A model generated the notes under the pieces. The model was not told where the DNA came from. It made no database searches and saw nothing but the letters and a program-made list of their open reading frames with translations. A stretch of DNA of 43,951 nt from positions 1 through 43,951 of the forward strand of contig CAXTSL010000013.1 in the NCBI GenBank assembly GCA_964246975.1, in the 5' to 3' direction. The stretch comes from Glacieibacterium sp964246975. Its GTDB lineage: Bacteria; Pseudomonadota; Alphaproteobacteria; Sphingomonadales; Sphingomonadaceae. Made by a program: the position numbers and the translations under genes. This document shows positions 24,653-33,586 of this stretch, one piece after another. How positions within the stretch are numbered: position 1 is the first letter of the stretch; each line of letters starts with the position of its first letter.

Positions 24653-26287
24653 ATGTATAAATACGACCACTACGACCAGGCGCTCGTCGATGCGCGCGTT
24701 GCCGAGTTTCGCGACCAGGTCGAACGGCGGCTGGCGGGTGAGATCACCGAAGACCAGTTCAAGCCGCTGCGGCTGATGAACGGCCTGTACCTGCAACTTC
24801 ACGCCTACATGCTGCGCGTCGCGGTCCCCTATGGCACCTTGTCTTCGGCGCAGTTGCGGATGCTTGCGCATATCGCGCGCAAGTACGACCGCGACTATGC
24901 GCATTTCACGACGCGCCAGAACCTCCAGTACAATTGGATCAAGCTCAGCGAAGCCCCCGACCTGCTCGCAGACCTCGCGTCGGTCGAGATGCATGCCATC
25001 CAGACCAGCGGCAATTGCATCCGCAACATCAGCAGCGACCAGTTCGCCGGGGCGGCCGCCGACGAGGTGGCGGACCCGCGCCCCTACGCCGAACTGCTGC
25101 GCCAATGGTCGAGCTTCCACCCCGAATTCAGCTTCCTGCCGCGCAAATTCAAGATCGCCGTGACCGCGAGCAACACCGACCGCGCGGCGATCCAGCTCCA
25201 CGATATCGGGCTTCAGCTGGTGCGGCGCGACGATACTTTAGGCTTCAAGGTCTGGGTCGGCGGCGGCATGGGGCGGACGCCGATGATCGGACACGTCGTG
25301 CGCGAGTTCATCCCCGTCGCGCAATATCTGAGCTACTGCGAGGCGATCCTGCGCGTCTACAACCGCCACGGGCGCCGCGACAACATCTACAAGGCGCGCA
25401 TCAAGATCCTCGTCCACGAGCTCGGCGCGGCGGAGTTCACCGCCCAAGTCGAGGCCGAATGGGCCGCGATGGAGCCGCTCGGCCTAGATGCCCCGCAGGC
25501 CGAGGTCGACCGCATCCGCGCGATGTTCGCCGAACCCGATTACGACTCTGCCGCCCCCGACACGCTCGACCGCAGCGATCCCGACTTCGCCGTCTGGGTC
25601 GACCAGAACGTCCACGCGCACAAGCAGCCGGGCTATGCCATCGCGACGATCAGCCTCAAGCCCGTCGGCGGCATCCCCGGCGATGCCTCGTCGGCGCAGA
25701 TGGACCTGATCGCCGACCTCGCCGAACGCTACAGCTTCGACGAGCTGCGCGTCACGCACAGCCAGAACCTCGTGCTCGCGCACGTCCGCAAGGCCGATCT
25801 TCACGCGGTGTGGACGGTTCTGGACGCGGCGGGGCTGGCGACGCCCAACCTCGATCTGGTCAGCGACATCATCGCGTGCCCCGGCCTCGATTACTGCACG
25901 CTGGCGAATGCGCGCTCGATCCCCGTCGCGCAGCAGATCGCGCAGCGTTTCGCCGACCTCGACCGCCAGCGCGACATCGGCGAGCTGAAGATCAAGGTCT
26001 CGGGCTGCATCAACGCCTGCGGCCATCACCACGCCGGCCACATCGGCATCCTCGGCGTCGATAAGAAGGGCGAGGAGGCGTACCAGCTCAGCCTCGGCGG
26101 GTCGGGCGCGGAGGATGCGTCGCTGGCGAAGATCCTGGGGCCGGGGTTCTCCGAGGCCGGGATCGTCGATGCCGTCGAGAAGGTCATCGAGCGGTATCGT
26201 GAGGTCCGCTCGGGGCCGGAGGAGCGGTTCCTCGACACCTACCGCCGGTTGGGCGACGCGCCGTTCAAGGAGGCGGTCTATGGTTAA
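24653..26287 (+). CDS. cysI: Nitrite/sulfite reductase, siroheme and [4Fe-4S] (assimilatory sulfite reductase)
   Basis: A 544-aa enzyme that reduces sulfite to sulfide with six electrons. The siroheme/4Fe-4S ligands are C409 and C415 (CPGLDYC) and C452 and C456 (SGCINACG), in the C-X5-C / C-X3-C arrangement of this family. The substrate-side basic residues occur in HFTTRQNLQYNWIK and TVTHSQ-like RVTHSQNLVLAH. The operon context (cobA before, cysH after) favours sulfite over nitrite. No flavoprotein partner (cysJ) is present; ferredoxin is the likely donor, as in related alphaproteobacteria. Confidence 0.94.
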   Translation: MYKYDHYDQALVDARVAEFRDQVERRLAGEITEDQFKPLRLMNGLYLQLHAYMLRVAVPYGTLSSAQLRMLAHIARKYDRDYAHFTTRQNLQYNWIKLSEAPDLLADLASVEMHAIQTSGNCIRNISSDQFAGAAADEVADPRPYAELLRQWSSFHPEFSFLPRKFKIAVTASNTDRAAIQLHDIGLQLVRRDDTLGFKVWVGGGMGRTPMIGHVVREFIPVAQYLSYCEAILRVYNRHGRRDNIYKARIKILVHELGAAEFTAQVEAEWAAMEPLGLDAPQAEVDRIRAMFAEPDYDSAAPDTLDRSDPDFAVWVDQNVHAHKQPGYAIATISLKPVGGIPGDASSAQMDLIADLAERYSFDELRVTHSQNLVLAHVRKADLHAVWTVLDAAGLATPNLDLVSDIIACPGLDYCTLANARSIPVAQQIAQRFADLDRQRDIGELKIKVSGCINACGHHHAGHIGILGVDKKGEEAYQLSLGGSGAEDASLAKILGPGFSEAGIVDAVEKVIERYREVRSGPEERFLDTYRRLGDAPFKEAVYG

Positions 26288-26303
26288 AACTCAAACCTCA
26301 GCC

Positions 26304-26396
26304 CGTCATGCTGGCGAACGCCAGCATCCAGCGTCGAGCGCAACGAGGGCGTGCCGCCTCGCACCACCGTGGATGCTGGCGTTCGCCAGCATGACG
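26304..26396. repeat. Palindromic intergenic repeat, 27-base perfect inverted arms
   Basis: Left arm 26304-26330 begins CGTCATGCTGGCGAACGCCA; right arm 26370-26396 is its exact complement; the spacer is 39 bases. The internal hairpin GCTGGC-GAAC-GCCAGC differs from that of the repeat before cysI by paired changes that keep base pairing. It fills most of the 132 bases between cysI and the DUF934 gene. Confidence 0.95.
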
Positions 26397-26419
26397 AGCG
26401 AAAGTTGGGACTTCGGGCG

Positions 26420-26905
26420 ATGAGCGACGTTCAGGATCAGTCGCCCGTCGCCAACGCCGCCCCCCCGCCGCTCGACGACGCCCCCGCACGCCTGCGCTTC
26501 CGCGACGACACGCCCGACGACGGGCCGCTCGTGCCGTTGTCGGACTTCCTCGCCGACAGGAACGCCGCCGCCGTGCGCCTCGACCCCGCCGACGATGCCC
26601 GGCTGGTGCTGCCGCACCTCGGGCGACTGCGGCTGATCGAGATCGCGTTCCCCAAGTACCGCGACGGGCGTGGCTATTCGTCGGCGCGTATCGTCCGCGA
26701 GGGCGGCTTTACCGGCGAGTTGCGCGCGGCGGGCGACGTGCTGCTCGACCAGATCGTCTTCATGCGCCGCGTCGGCTTCGACAGCTTTGCGCCTGCCCAG
26801 CCGCTCGACGCAGCGCGAGTCGCCGAGGCGCTGGCGCGCTTCCCTTTCGTCTATCAGAGGGCCGCCGACGACGCGGTGCCGGCGTGGGCCTTGCGCGATG
26901 GCTGA
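26420..26905 (+). CDS. DUF934 family protein (oxidoreductase-like, sulfate assimilation)
   Basis: A 161-aa protein with the DUF934 signature LIEIAFPKYRDGRGYSSARI followed by GELRAAGDVLLDQIVFMRRVGFDSF. These are small proteins that accompany cysI/cysH in proteobacteria. They are often described as putative oxidoreductases without biochemical proof. The first 40 residues are Pro/Asp-rich and probably disordered. The gene overlaps cysH by eight bases. Confidence 0.9.
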   Translation: MSDVQDQSPVANAAPPPLDDAPARLRFRDDTPDDGPLVPLSDFLADRNAAAVRLDPADDARLVLPHLGRLRLIEIAFPKYRDGRGYSSARIVREGGFTGELRAAGDVLLDQIVFMRRVGFDSFAPAQPLDAARVAEALARFPFVYQRAADDAVPAWALRDG

Positions 26906-27629
26906 AGCGGCGCGCCTTCCCGACATCATCGACACCGCCCCGGCATTCACCCCGACCGATGTCGCTCGCCTGACCGCGCAATACGCGGGCGTCGGCACGG
27001 CGGCGATGCTCGCCGACTTGCTGGCGGACGAACTCAAGGGCCGCGTTGCGGCGGTGTCGTCGTTCGGGGCTGAGTCCGCCGTGTTGCTCGACCTTGTTGC
27101 GCAGGTCGATACCAGCGTGCCGGTGATCTTCGTCAATACCCAGAAGATCTTCGGCGAGACGCTCGCCTACCGCGACGAACTTGCCGAGCGGCTGGGGTTC
27201 ACCGACCTGCGCGTCTACCGCCCCGATCCGTACCTGCTGGCGCAGAAGGACCGTACCAGCCTGCGCTGGAGCTACGATCCTGATGGCTGTTGCGACCTCC
27301 GCAAGGTCGAGCCGCTGCGCCGCGCGCTCGCACCCTTCGACGCATGGCTGAGCGGGCGCAAGGGCTGGGGCGCGCGCACCGGCCTGCCGCGTTTCGAAAT
27401 CGACGAGGGCAGGTTGAAGATCAACGCGCTCGCCGATTGGAGCAAGGCTGACCTCGACGCGCATTTCGCAGCGCGCGACCTGCCGCGCCACCCGCTGGAG
27501 GCGCACGGCTACCCTTCCGTCGGCTGCGTCCCGTGCACCAGCCAGGTCCAACCCGGCGAAGACCCCCGCGCAGGCCGCTGGCGCGGCTGGGACAAGACCG
27601 AATGCGGCATCCACGAGCCAGTATTTTGA
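26898..27629 (+). CDS. cysH: Phosphoadenylyl/adenylyl-sulfate reductase, iron-sulfur type
   Basis: A 243-aa thioredoxin-dependent reductase that converts activated sulfate to sulfite. The PP-loop-type SSFGAESAVLLDL is at about 53-65. It has the four cysteines of [4Fe-4S] enzymes (C131-C132 in DGCCDLRK and C210/C213 in GCVPC), so it is more likely an APS (adenylyl sulfate) reductase than a cluster-less PAPS reductase. Catalytic C236 is in ECGIH near the end. It is the last gene of the operon; 109 bases follow before the next gene. Confidence 0.94.
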   Translation: MAEAARLPDIIDTAPAFTPTDVARLTAQYAGVGTAAMLADLLADELKGRVAAVSSFGAESAVLLDLVAQVDTSVPVIFVNTQKIFGETLAYRDELAERLGFTDLRVYRPDPYLLAQKDRTSLRWSYDPDGCCDLRKVEPLRRALAPFDAWLSGRKGWGARTGLPRFEIDEGRLKINALADWSKADLDAHFAARDLPRHPLEAHGYPSVGCVPCTSQVQPGEDPRAGRWRGWDKTECGIHEPVF

Positions 27630-27677
27630 GGAGAGCGGCAGCGCGCCGCTAACGATTCGTTCATCCTGTTGCGGCAT

Positions 27678-27696
27678 TGTCGGAACGGTTCCGACA
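27678..27696. promoter_or_regulatory. Perfect 19-base palindrome upstream of the PEP-CTERM gene
   Basis: TGTCGGAACGGTTCCGACA has 9-base perfect arms around a single base. It stands 42 bases before the PEP-CTERM ATG and 48 bases after cysH. With such a short centre it suits a dimeric DNA-binding protein better than a terminator, and no T-tract follows. The protein that binds is unknown. Confidence 0.6.
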
Positions 27697-27738
27697 CTAA
27701 TAACGGGTCGGTCAAGGTTTTGTAGGGGGGTTCTTCTC

Positions 27739-28392
27739 ATGCGATTTGCTTCCGGACTTTTTGCCACCGTCGCGCTGCTCACCGCAGGCGCGGCCAACGC
27801 GACGATCACGATCTACACGACGCTCGCGTCGTTCAACGCGGCGGTCAGTGCACCCGCCACCGACACCTTCCAGAATTTCAGCATCACGGGCCCGACACCC
27901 AGCCCAGTGACGCGCGCGATCGGTGCCTATAGCTATCAGGCGGCGGCGAGCACGAGCACCTTCTTCGGGGCCGGGACCAACGCCGACCATTGGCTGTCGA
28001 CCAACCTTGCCACCGACACGATCATCTTCAGCAACTTCACCGGCGGCGTGAAGGGTGTCGGTGGATTGTTCTTCGGTAGCGACATCGGTGGCAACTTCGC
28101 GAGCGCCAACCAGATCGTCACCGCGACCGACGGCAGCGGTACCGTCACCCAGACGCTGATCAGCCCGACGACGAGCAGCTTCCTCGGCTTTGTGACGACC
28201 GGCGCGTTCACCACGGTGACGGTTGCGGCAGTGCAAGGCAACCCGGACGTCTTCTGGCCGACGGTCAACAATCTTGTCCTCGGCGCTGCCGGTGCCCCGG
28301 CAGTGCCCGAGCCCGCGACGTGGACGCTGCTCATCGCCGGCTTCGGCCTGACGGGTACCGCGATGCGCCGCAAGGTTGCGGCGACCGCGTAA
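27739..28392 (+). CDS. PEP-CTERM sorting-domain secreted protein
   Basis: A 217-aa exported protein. Signal peptide is about residues 1-21 (MRFASGLFATVALLTAGAAN/A). The mature part is low-complexity Thr/Ser/Asn/Gly-rich and probably a beta-sandwich. The C-terminal sorting signal consists of VPEPATWTLLIAGFGLTGTA, a membrane helix and the basic end MRRK. Such proteins are processed by an exosortase and displayed or released at the cell surface, often with exopolysaccharide or biofilm matrix. No exosortase gene is in the window. The gene stands alone between cysH and the convergent gltA. The AGGGGGG before the ATG serves as ribosome site. Confidence 0.92.
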   Translation: MRFASGLFATVALLTAGAANATITIYTTLASFNAAVSAPATDTFQNFSITGPTPSPVTRAIGAYSYQAAASTSTFFGAGTNADHWLSTNLATDTIIFSNFTGGVKGVGGLFFGSDIGGNFASANQIVTATDGSGTVTQTLISPTTSSFLGFVTTGAFTTVTVAAVQGNPDVFWPTVNNLVLGAAGAPAVPEPATWTLLIAGFGLTGTAMRRKVAATA

Positions 28393-28405
28393 GTTTAGGT
28401 CAAAC

Positions 28406-28437
28406 GCGTGCCGTCGGCCCTGGGGTCGGCGGCGCGC
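28406..28437. terminator. Strong hairpin between convergent PEP-CTERM and gltA genes
   Basis: A 14-pair stem (arms starting GCGTGCCGTCGGCC and ending GGTCGGCGGCGCGC, with three G-U pairs) and loop CTGG, 13 bases after the PEP-CTERM stop. No proper T-tract follows on either side, so termination may be weak or Rho-assisted. It is the only large hairpin in the 150 bases between these genes. Confidence 0.5.
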
Positions 28438-28542
28438 CTTACCCGTTCACGTTACCCTCGCATAGTTTGCCACCGCTTCGGGCGGTAACGCCGCGATCTA
28501 TTCGACTAGGGTCTCATTGAGTACCGAAGCCTTCCCGTCCTC

Positions 28543-29823
28543 CTACCCTCGCGCGCCCAACGTCACATAGTCGCGCTCGGTCGCGCCCTTGTAGAGCTGG
28601 CGCGGGCGGCCGATCTTCTGTTCGGGGTCTTCCATCATCTCGGTCCATTGCGCGATCCAGCCGACGGTGCGGCTGACCGCGAACAACACCGTGAACATCG
28701 AGGTCGGGAAGCCGATCGCCGACATGACGACGCCCGAATAGAAGTCGACGTTGGGGTAAAGCTTCTTGTCGATGAAATACGGGTCGTTGAGCGCGATGTG
28801 CTCCAACTCGCGCGCGACATCGAAGATCGGGTCCGAAATGCCCATCTTGTCGAGGACGCGCTTGGCGACGCCCGCCATGACCTTGGCGCGCGGATCGTAA
28901 TTCTTGTAGACGCGGTGGCCGAAGCCCATAAGGCGGAACGGGTCGTCCTTGTCCTTCGCCCGTGCGATATATTCGGGGATGCGGTCGGGGGTCTTGATCT
29001 CGCGCAGCATGTTGAGCGCCGCTTCGTTCGCGCCGCCGTGCGCGGGACCCCACAGGCAGGCGATGCCCGCCGCGATGCACGCGAAGGGGTTGGCCCCGCT
29101 CGATCCCGCCAGCCGCACTGTCGAGGTCGAGGCGTTCTGTTCGTGGTCGGCCTGGAGGATGAGGAGCTTCTCCATCGCGTCCTCGATCACCGGATCGACG
29201 ACATAGGGCTCGGCGGGCACGCCGAAGGTCATGCGCAGGAAATTGCCGCTGAAGCTCAAGGCGTTGTCGGGATAGAGGAAGGGCTGCCCGATCGAGTATT
29301 TATACGCCATCGCCGCCAGCGTCGGCATCTTGGCGATCAGCCGGTGCGCGGCGATGACGCGCTGCTGCGGATCGTGGATGTCGGTCGAATCGTGGTAGAA
29401 CGCCGCCATCGCGCCGACGATGCCGCACATAATCGCCATCGGGTGCGCGTCGCGCCGGAAGCCGCGATAGAATTGCGCCAGCTGCTCGTGAATCATCGTG
29501 TGGCGCGTGATCAGATGCTTGAACTCGTCATGCTTGGCCTGGCTCGGCAGGTCGCCGTTGAGCAGCAGATACGCGACCTCGAGAAAGCTAGACTGCTCGG
29601 CGAGCTGGTCGATCGGATAGCCGCGATATAGCAAGGTGCCGATGTCGCCGTCGATGTAGGTGATCTTGGACTCGCACGCCGCCGTGCTGGTGAAGCCGGG
29701 GTCGAAGGTGAACGCCCCGGTCTGGGCGTAAAGCTTGCGAATATCGACGACCTGGGGGCCGACGGTCCCCGACAACATCGGATAATCATGCGCCTTGCCG
29801 CCGACATCGATCCGCGCCGTCAT
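28543..29823 (-). CDS. gltA: Citrate synthase, type I (hexameric)
   Basis: A 426-aa TCA-cycle enzyme joining acetyl-CoA and oxaloacetate. The long N-terminal domain with FTFDPGFTSTAACESKITYI is typical of the NADH-sensitive Gram-negative type. Catalytic blocks are LWGPAHGGANEAALNML, LMGFGHRVYKNYDPRA (active-site His) and a C-terminal DFYSGVVM with the active-site Asp. The start is the ATG at 29823 behind GAGGTGA, and it overlaps the gltX stop by four bases (ATGA). Confidence 0.97.
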   Translation of the reverse strand: MTARIDVGGKAHDYPMLSGTVGPQVVDIRKLYAQTGAFTFDPGFTSTAACESKITYIDGDIGTLLYRGYPIDQLAEQSSFLEVAYLLLNGDLPSQAKHDEFKHLITRHTMIHEQLAQFYRGFRRDAHPMAIMCGIVGAMAAFYHDSTDIHDPQQRVIAAHRLIAKMPTLAAMAYKYSIGQPFLYPDNALSFSGNFLRMTFGVPAEPYVVDPVIEDAMEKLLILQADHEQNASTSTVRLAGSSGANPFACIAAGIACLWGPAHGGANEAALNMLREIKTPDRIPEYIARAKDKDDPFRLMGFGHRVYKNYDPRAKVMAGVAKRVLDKMGISDPIFDVARELEHIALNDPYFIDKKLYPNVDFYSGVVMSAIGFPTSMFTVLFAVSRTVGWIAQWTEMMEDPEQKIGRPRQLYKGATERDYVTLGARG

Positions 29824-31253
29824 GCCGTCACCTCATTGCTGCCGAGCGCGTCTTCGACCCGCCCGAGGGTTTCGTTACGTCCCAATACGGCGAGCACGTC
29901 GAACAGCCCGGGCGACACGCTCGACCCCGTGACTGCCGCGCGCAACGGCTGCGCGATCTTCCCCAGTCCCAGCCCCGCCGCTTCGGCCACGCCCTTGACC
30001 GCCGCTTCGAGTGCAGGCGCGGACCAGTCCGCCGCCTGTCCGAGCGCATCGCGCGCGGCGGCGAGGATACCGTCCGGGGCGGAGGATAGCAGCTTCGCCG
30101 CCTTCTCGTCCATCGCCAGCGGGCGCACCCGGCACAGGAACAGCGCCGACGCGGCGAGGTCGTCGAGGTTGGTCGCGCGCTGCTTGAGCTCGCCCAGCAG
30201 CGCGGTCAGGCGGGCGGTTTCCTCCGGTGTCGGGCGACGTTCGAGCAGCCTGGTCAGGCGCGGTTCGACCAGCGCCACCAGTCGCGCGTCGTCGGCCAGG
30301 CGCAGATAGTGCCCGTTGACGTTCTCGAGCTTCTTGAGGTCGAAACGCGCCGGACCGCGTCCTATGCCGCCGAGATCGAACACCTCGACGGCGCGCGCCC
30401 GCGTCATATATTCCTCGTCGCCGTGGCCCCAGCCGAGGCGCAGCAGGTAGTTTTCGACCGCCTCGGGGAGCATCCCCATGTCGTCGCGATAGGCATCGAC
30501 ACCGAGCGCACCGTGGCGCTTCGACAGCTTCGCGCCGTCGGCCCCATGGATCAGCGGGACATGCGCGTAGACGGGCTCACGAAAGCCTGCGGCGCGGATC
30601 AGCGCGATCTGGCGAAAGGCGTTGTTGAGGTGGTCGTCGCCGCGGATGACGTGCGTCACCCCCATGTCCTCGTCGTCGACGACGACCGCGAGCATATAGG
30701 TCGGCGTGCCGTCGGAGCGCAGCAGCACCATATCGTCCAGCTCGGCGTTGGCGACGGTCACCGCGCCCTGGACGCGGTCGTCGATGGTGACGCTGCCGTT
30801 GCGCGGCGCGCGCAGGCGGATGACGTAGGGCAGGTCTGGTGTATCAGTCCGGTCGCGCCAGCGCCCGTCGTAACGCATCGGCAGCTTCGCGGCGCGCTGT
30901 TCGGCGCGCATCGCTTCCAACTCGACGGGCGTCGCGTAGCAGCGATAGGCATGGCCGCTCGCAAGCAGCGCGTTCGCCACCTCGGCATGTCGCGCCGCGC
31001 GCGCGAACTGGAAGACGGGCGGCTCGTCGGGCGCGAGGCCGAGCCAGTCCATGCCGTCGAGGATCGCCGCGATGGCGGTGTCGGTCGAGCGCGCGCGGTC
31101 GGTATCCTCGATGCGGAGCAGGAACCTGCCGCCCTGCGCCTTGGCGAACAGATAGTTGAAGAGCGCCGTCCGTGCCCCGCCGATATGGAGGAAGCCCGTC
31201 GGCGACGGCGCGAAGCGCGTCACGACCTGCGTATCGCCTGAACTCTGCGCCAT
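29820..31253 (-). CDS. gltX: Glutamate-tRNA ligase
   Basis: A 477-aa class I aminoacyl-tRNA synthetase. The HIGH-type motif HIGG starts at H23 (FAPSPTGFLHIGG), KMSKS-type KLSKR is at 242-246, and the C-terminal anticodon-binding helices follow. The start is placed at the ATG at 31253 (MAQSSGDTQVVTRFAPSPTG); the upstream extension of the open frame overlaps the divergent comEC. It is transcribed with gltA. Discrimination between Glu- and Glu/Gln-charging forms was not attempted. Confidence 0.96.
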   Translation of the reverse strand: MAQSSGDTQVVTRFAPSPTGFLHIGGARTALFNYLFAKAQGGRFLLRIEDTDRARSTDTAIAAILDGMDWLGLAPDEPPVFQFARAARHAEVANALLASGHAYRCYATPVELEAMRAEQRAAKLPMRYDGRWRDRTDTPDLPYVIRLRAPRNGSVTIDDRVQGAVTVANAELDDMVLLRSDGTPTYMLAVVVDDEDMGVTHVIRGDDHLNNAFRQIALIRAAGFREPVYAHVPLIHGADGAKLSKRHGALGVDAYRDDMGMLPEAVENYLLRLGWGHGDEEYMTRARAVEVFDLGGIGRGPARFDLKKLENVNGHYLRLADDARLVALVEPRLTRLLERRPTPEETARLTALLGELKQRATNLDDLAASALFLCRVRPLAMDEKAAKLLSSAPDGILAAARDALGQAADWSAPALEAAVKGVAEAAGLGLGKIAQPLRAAVTGSSVSPGLFDVLAVLGRNETLGRVEDALGSNEVTA

Positions 31254-31317
31254 TGCACCCGAACTGTAATTGACCAATGTTCGACCCCGGACAGGGGGCG
31301 AGCGGGTGGCGAGTAGC

Positions 31318-33492
31318 ATGGCGCTGCACGGGCTTCAAACCCGCGTCGCGAGCCTTGGCACGATGGCGCAGGGCCTGCCCGCTACCATCGAGGCGTGGCT
31401 GGGGGCCGAGCGCGATCAACTGCCGCTGCTGCTCCCCGTCGGCCTCGGGTTGGGCATTGCCGCGTGGTTCCTGCTGCCGTGGGCCGACGAGCGTGTCGCC
31501 GCGGCGGCGCTGGCGCTGGCGATCGTGGCGGCGGGGTGTGCGGCGCGGGGGCAGGGGGCGCGCGTCGCGGTCGTCGGCGGATTGCTGATCCTCGCGGGGC
31601 TGGGGCGTGCCGAGTGGCGGTCGTCGGAGGTCGCCGCGCCGGTGCTCGCCGACCGCTTCACCGGTGTCGTCACCGGCGTCGTCGAGACCGTCGAGGTGAC
31701 GCGCGGCGGCGAGCGCTTTCGCTTCGTTCTCGCCCCCGACGATCCGGCCTTGCCCCGCCACGTCCGGATCAGCGCCAAGGGCGACGCCATCGCGCACGTC
31801 GTCCCCGGCGCGCGTCTCGCGGTCAAGGTCGCGCTCGGTCCGCCGGCGGGACCGAGCGTGCCGGGCGGCTATGACTTCGCGCGCAAGGCGTGGTTCGCCG
31901 GGCTCGGCGCGACGGGCTATCCGCTCGGCGACGCGACGATCCTCCGGCGCGCACCGCCGCCCGCCGGACCGCTGGCATGGCTCGCCGACCTGCGCGCGCG
32001 CCTCGACGCCCAGCTGACGCGCGGCGTACCCGGCGCGAGCGGCACCATCGCCGCCGCGTTCGTCACGGGCAACCAGGGCCTGATCCCGCCGCAGGTCGCG
32101 CAGGCGATGCGCGATTCGGGACTGGCGCACCTGCTGTCGATCTCGGGATTGCACATCGCCATCGTCATCGGCGGGACGATGTGGGCGGTGCGGCGGCTGC
32201 TGACGCTGTCGCCGTGGATCACGCTGCGCTGGCCGGTGAAGGGCATCGCGGCGGGCGCGGCGGCGCTGGCGGGCATCGCCTATACCCTGCTTGCCGGGGC
32301 CGAGGTGCCGACGGTGCGCTCGTGCCTCGCGACGCTGATCGTCCTCGTCGGCATCGTCATCGGGCGCGAGGCGCTGACGCTGCGCCTCGTCGCGGGCGGC
32401 GCGTTCCTGATCCTCGCGGTGCGGCCCGAGGCGCTGCTCGGGCCGAGCTTCCAGCTGTCGTTCGCCGCAGTGACGGGCATCGTCGCGCTCTATCAGTCGC
32501 GCCTCGGGCGCTGGCTCGGCGATCCGGTGCGCGAGCAGGGCTGGGCGGCGCGGCTGCTGCGTCACGTCCTGATGCTCGTCGTCACGGGGCTGGTGGCGGA
32601 GGCGATGCTCGCGGCGACGGCGCTGTATCATTTCAATCGCGCCGGGCTGTTCGGGGTGGCGGCGAACCTCGTCGCGATTCCGCTGACCAGCTTCGTCGTC
32701 ATGCCGCTGCTGCTGCTCGCGCTCGTGGCCGCGCCGCTCGGCCTCGCCGGGCCGGTGTATTGGGCACTCGGCAAGGCGATGGACCTGCTCATCCTCGTCG
32801 CCAACAGCGTCGCGGCCTGGCCCGGCGCGGTAGTGCGTCTGCCGCTGCTCCCCAACGCGGCCTATGCGGCGGTGATCGCGGGCGGGCTGTGGCTGTGCAT
32901 CTGGCAGACGCGGGCGCGCTGGCTCGGGGTGCTGCCGATCGCGGTGGGCTGCGGGCTGGCGCTGCTCGCAGGGCCCCCCGACCTGCTCGTCAGCGCCGAC
33001 GGGCGGCACGCGGCCTATCTCGTCCCCGACGGGCGGCTGGCGCTGCTGCGCGACCGCGCCGGCGACTATATCCGCGATATGTGGGGCGACGCGACGGCGG
33101 CGACGACGGCCGATGTCGCGCTGGCGGACCTGCCGGGTGCGCGGTGCAGCGCCGACGCCTGCGTCGCCGACCTCGATTCGGGCGGCCGGCGCTGGCGGCT
33201 GCTCGCGACGCTGTCGCGTGACCGCATTCCAGAAGGCGCGATGGCCCCGGCGTGCGCGGCGGCCGACATCGTCATCAGTGCGCGCCGCATTCCCGAATGG
33301 TGCGCGCCGCGCTGGCTCAAGCTCGACCGCGCCGCGCTCGGCGGCACGGGGGCCGTGGCGATCTGGCTCAGGCCGCCGCGCGTCGAGACCGTCGCGGAGC
33401 GCATCGGCGATCATCCGTGGTTGCCCAAGGCCGCGCCATACCGCAAGCGGCCTCGCGCTGCGGCACCGGTCGTAGAGGCGAAATACGATTAG
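31318..33492 (+). CDS. comEC: ComEC/Rec2 family DNA-uptake channel protein
   Basis: A 724-aa polytopic inner-membrane protein. An N-terminal pair of helices and OB-like DUF4131 region (about 20-190) are followed by the competence domain with the hallmark HLLSISGLHIAIVIG, AEVPTVRSCLATL and SFQLSFAAVTGIVALYQ. The C-terminal 190 residues replace the metallo-beta-lactamase part with a short degenerate domain (VSADGRHAAYLVPDGRLALL), as common in alphaproteobacteria. It conducts single-stranded DNA in transformation. The start at 31318 is a choice; an ATG at 31363 is also possible. Divergent from gltX by 64 bases. Confidence 0.92.
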   Translation: MALHGLQTRVASLGTMAQGLPATIEAWLGAERDQLPLLLPVGLGLGIAAWFLLPWADERVAAAALALAIVAAGCAARGQGARVAVVGGLLILAGLGRAEWRSSEVAAPVLADRFTGVVTGVVETVEVTRGGERFRFVLAPDDPALPRHVRISAKGDAIAHVVPGARLAVKVALGPPAGPSVPGGYDFARKAWFAGLGATGYPLGDATILRRAPPPAGPLAWLADLRARLDAQLTRGVPGASGTIAAAFVTGNQGLIPPQVAQAMRDSGLAHLLSISGLHIAIVIGGTMWAVRRLLTLSPWITLRWPVKGIAAGAAALAGIAYTLLAGAEVPTVRSCLATLIVLVGIVIGREALTLRLVAGGAFLILAVRPEALLGPSFQLSFAAVTGIVALYQSRLGRWLGDPVREQGWAARLLRHVLMLVVTGLVAEAMLAATALYHFNRAGLFGVAANLVAIPLTSFVVMPLLLLALVAAPLGLAGPVYWALGKAMDLLILVANSVAAWPGAVVRLPLLPNAAYAAVIAGGLWLCIWQTRARWLGVLPIAVGCGLALLAGPPDLLVSADGRHAAYLVPDGRLALLRDRAGDYIRDMWGDATAATTADVALADLPGARCSADACVADLDSGGRRWRLLATLSRDRIPEGAMAPACAAADIVISARRIPEWCAPRWLKLDRAALGGTGAVAIWLRPPRVETVAERIGDHPWLPKAAPYRKRPRAAAPVVEAKYD

Positions 33493-33514
33493 GGTGTGAT
33501 GATCCGGTAATAGC

Positions 33515-33586
33515 CGTCATCCCGGCGAAAGCCGGGACCTGTCACCTGCGTTCGGGAGATGGATCCCGGTTTTCGCCGGGATGACG
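33515..33586. repeat. Palindromic intergenic repeat between comEC and Gfo/Idh genes
   Basis: Left end CGTCATCCCGGCGAAAGCCG and right end CGGTTTTCGCCGGGATGACG form imperfect inverted arms of about 23 bases, closely related to the repeat before cysI. It fills the space between the two convergent stops and could end both transcripts. Confidence 0.85.

Noticed and set aside
24552..26396. The two repeats around cysI as part of a CRISPR array
   Set aside because: They are inverted, not direct repeats, occur singly, and a complete gene lies between them.
27697..27738. A sigma-54 promoter before the PEP-CTERM gene
   Set aside because: No GG-N10-GC pair exists between the palindrome and the start codon.
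28469..28492. Hairpin with TTCGG loop as the gltA terminator
   Set aside because: The stem is only about five pairs, and neither strand has a following T-run.
31260..31285. GAAC…GTTC pair between gltX and comEC as an SOS box
   Set aside because: The spacing is 14 bases and the orientation inverted; it does not fit the direct-repeat spacing of alphaproteobacterial LexA sites.
30844..33414. An 856-codon minus-strand open frame opposite comEC
   Set aside because: Repetitive Arg/Asp/Gln composition without domains; comEC on the plus strand explains the region.
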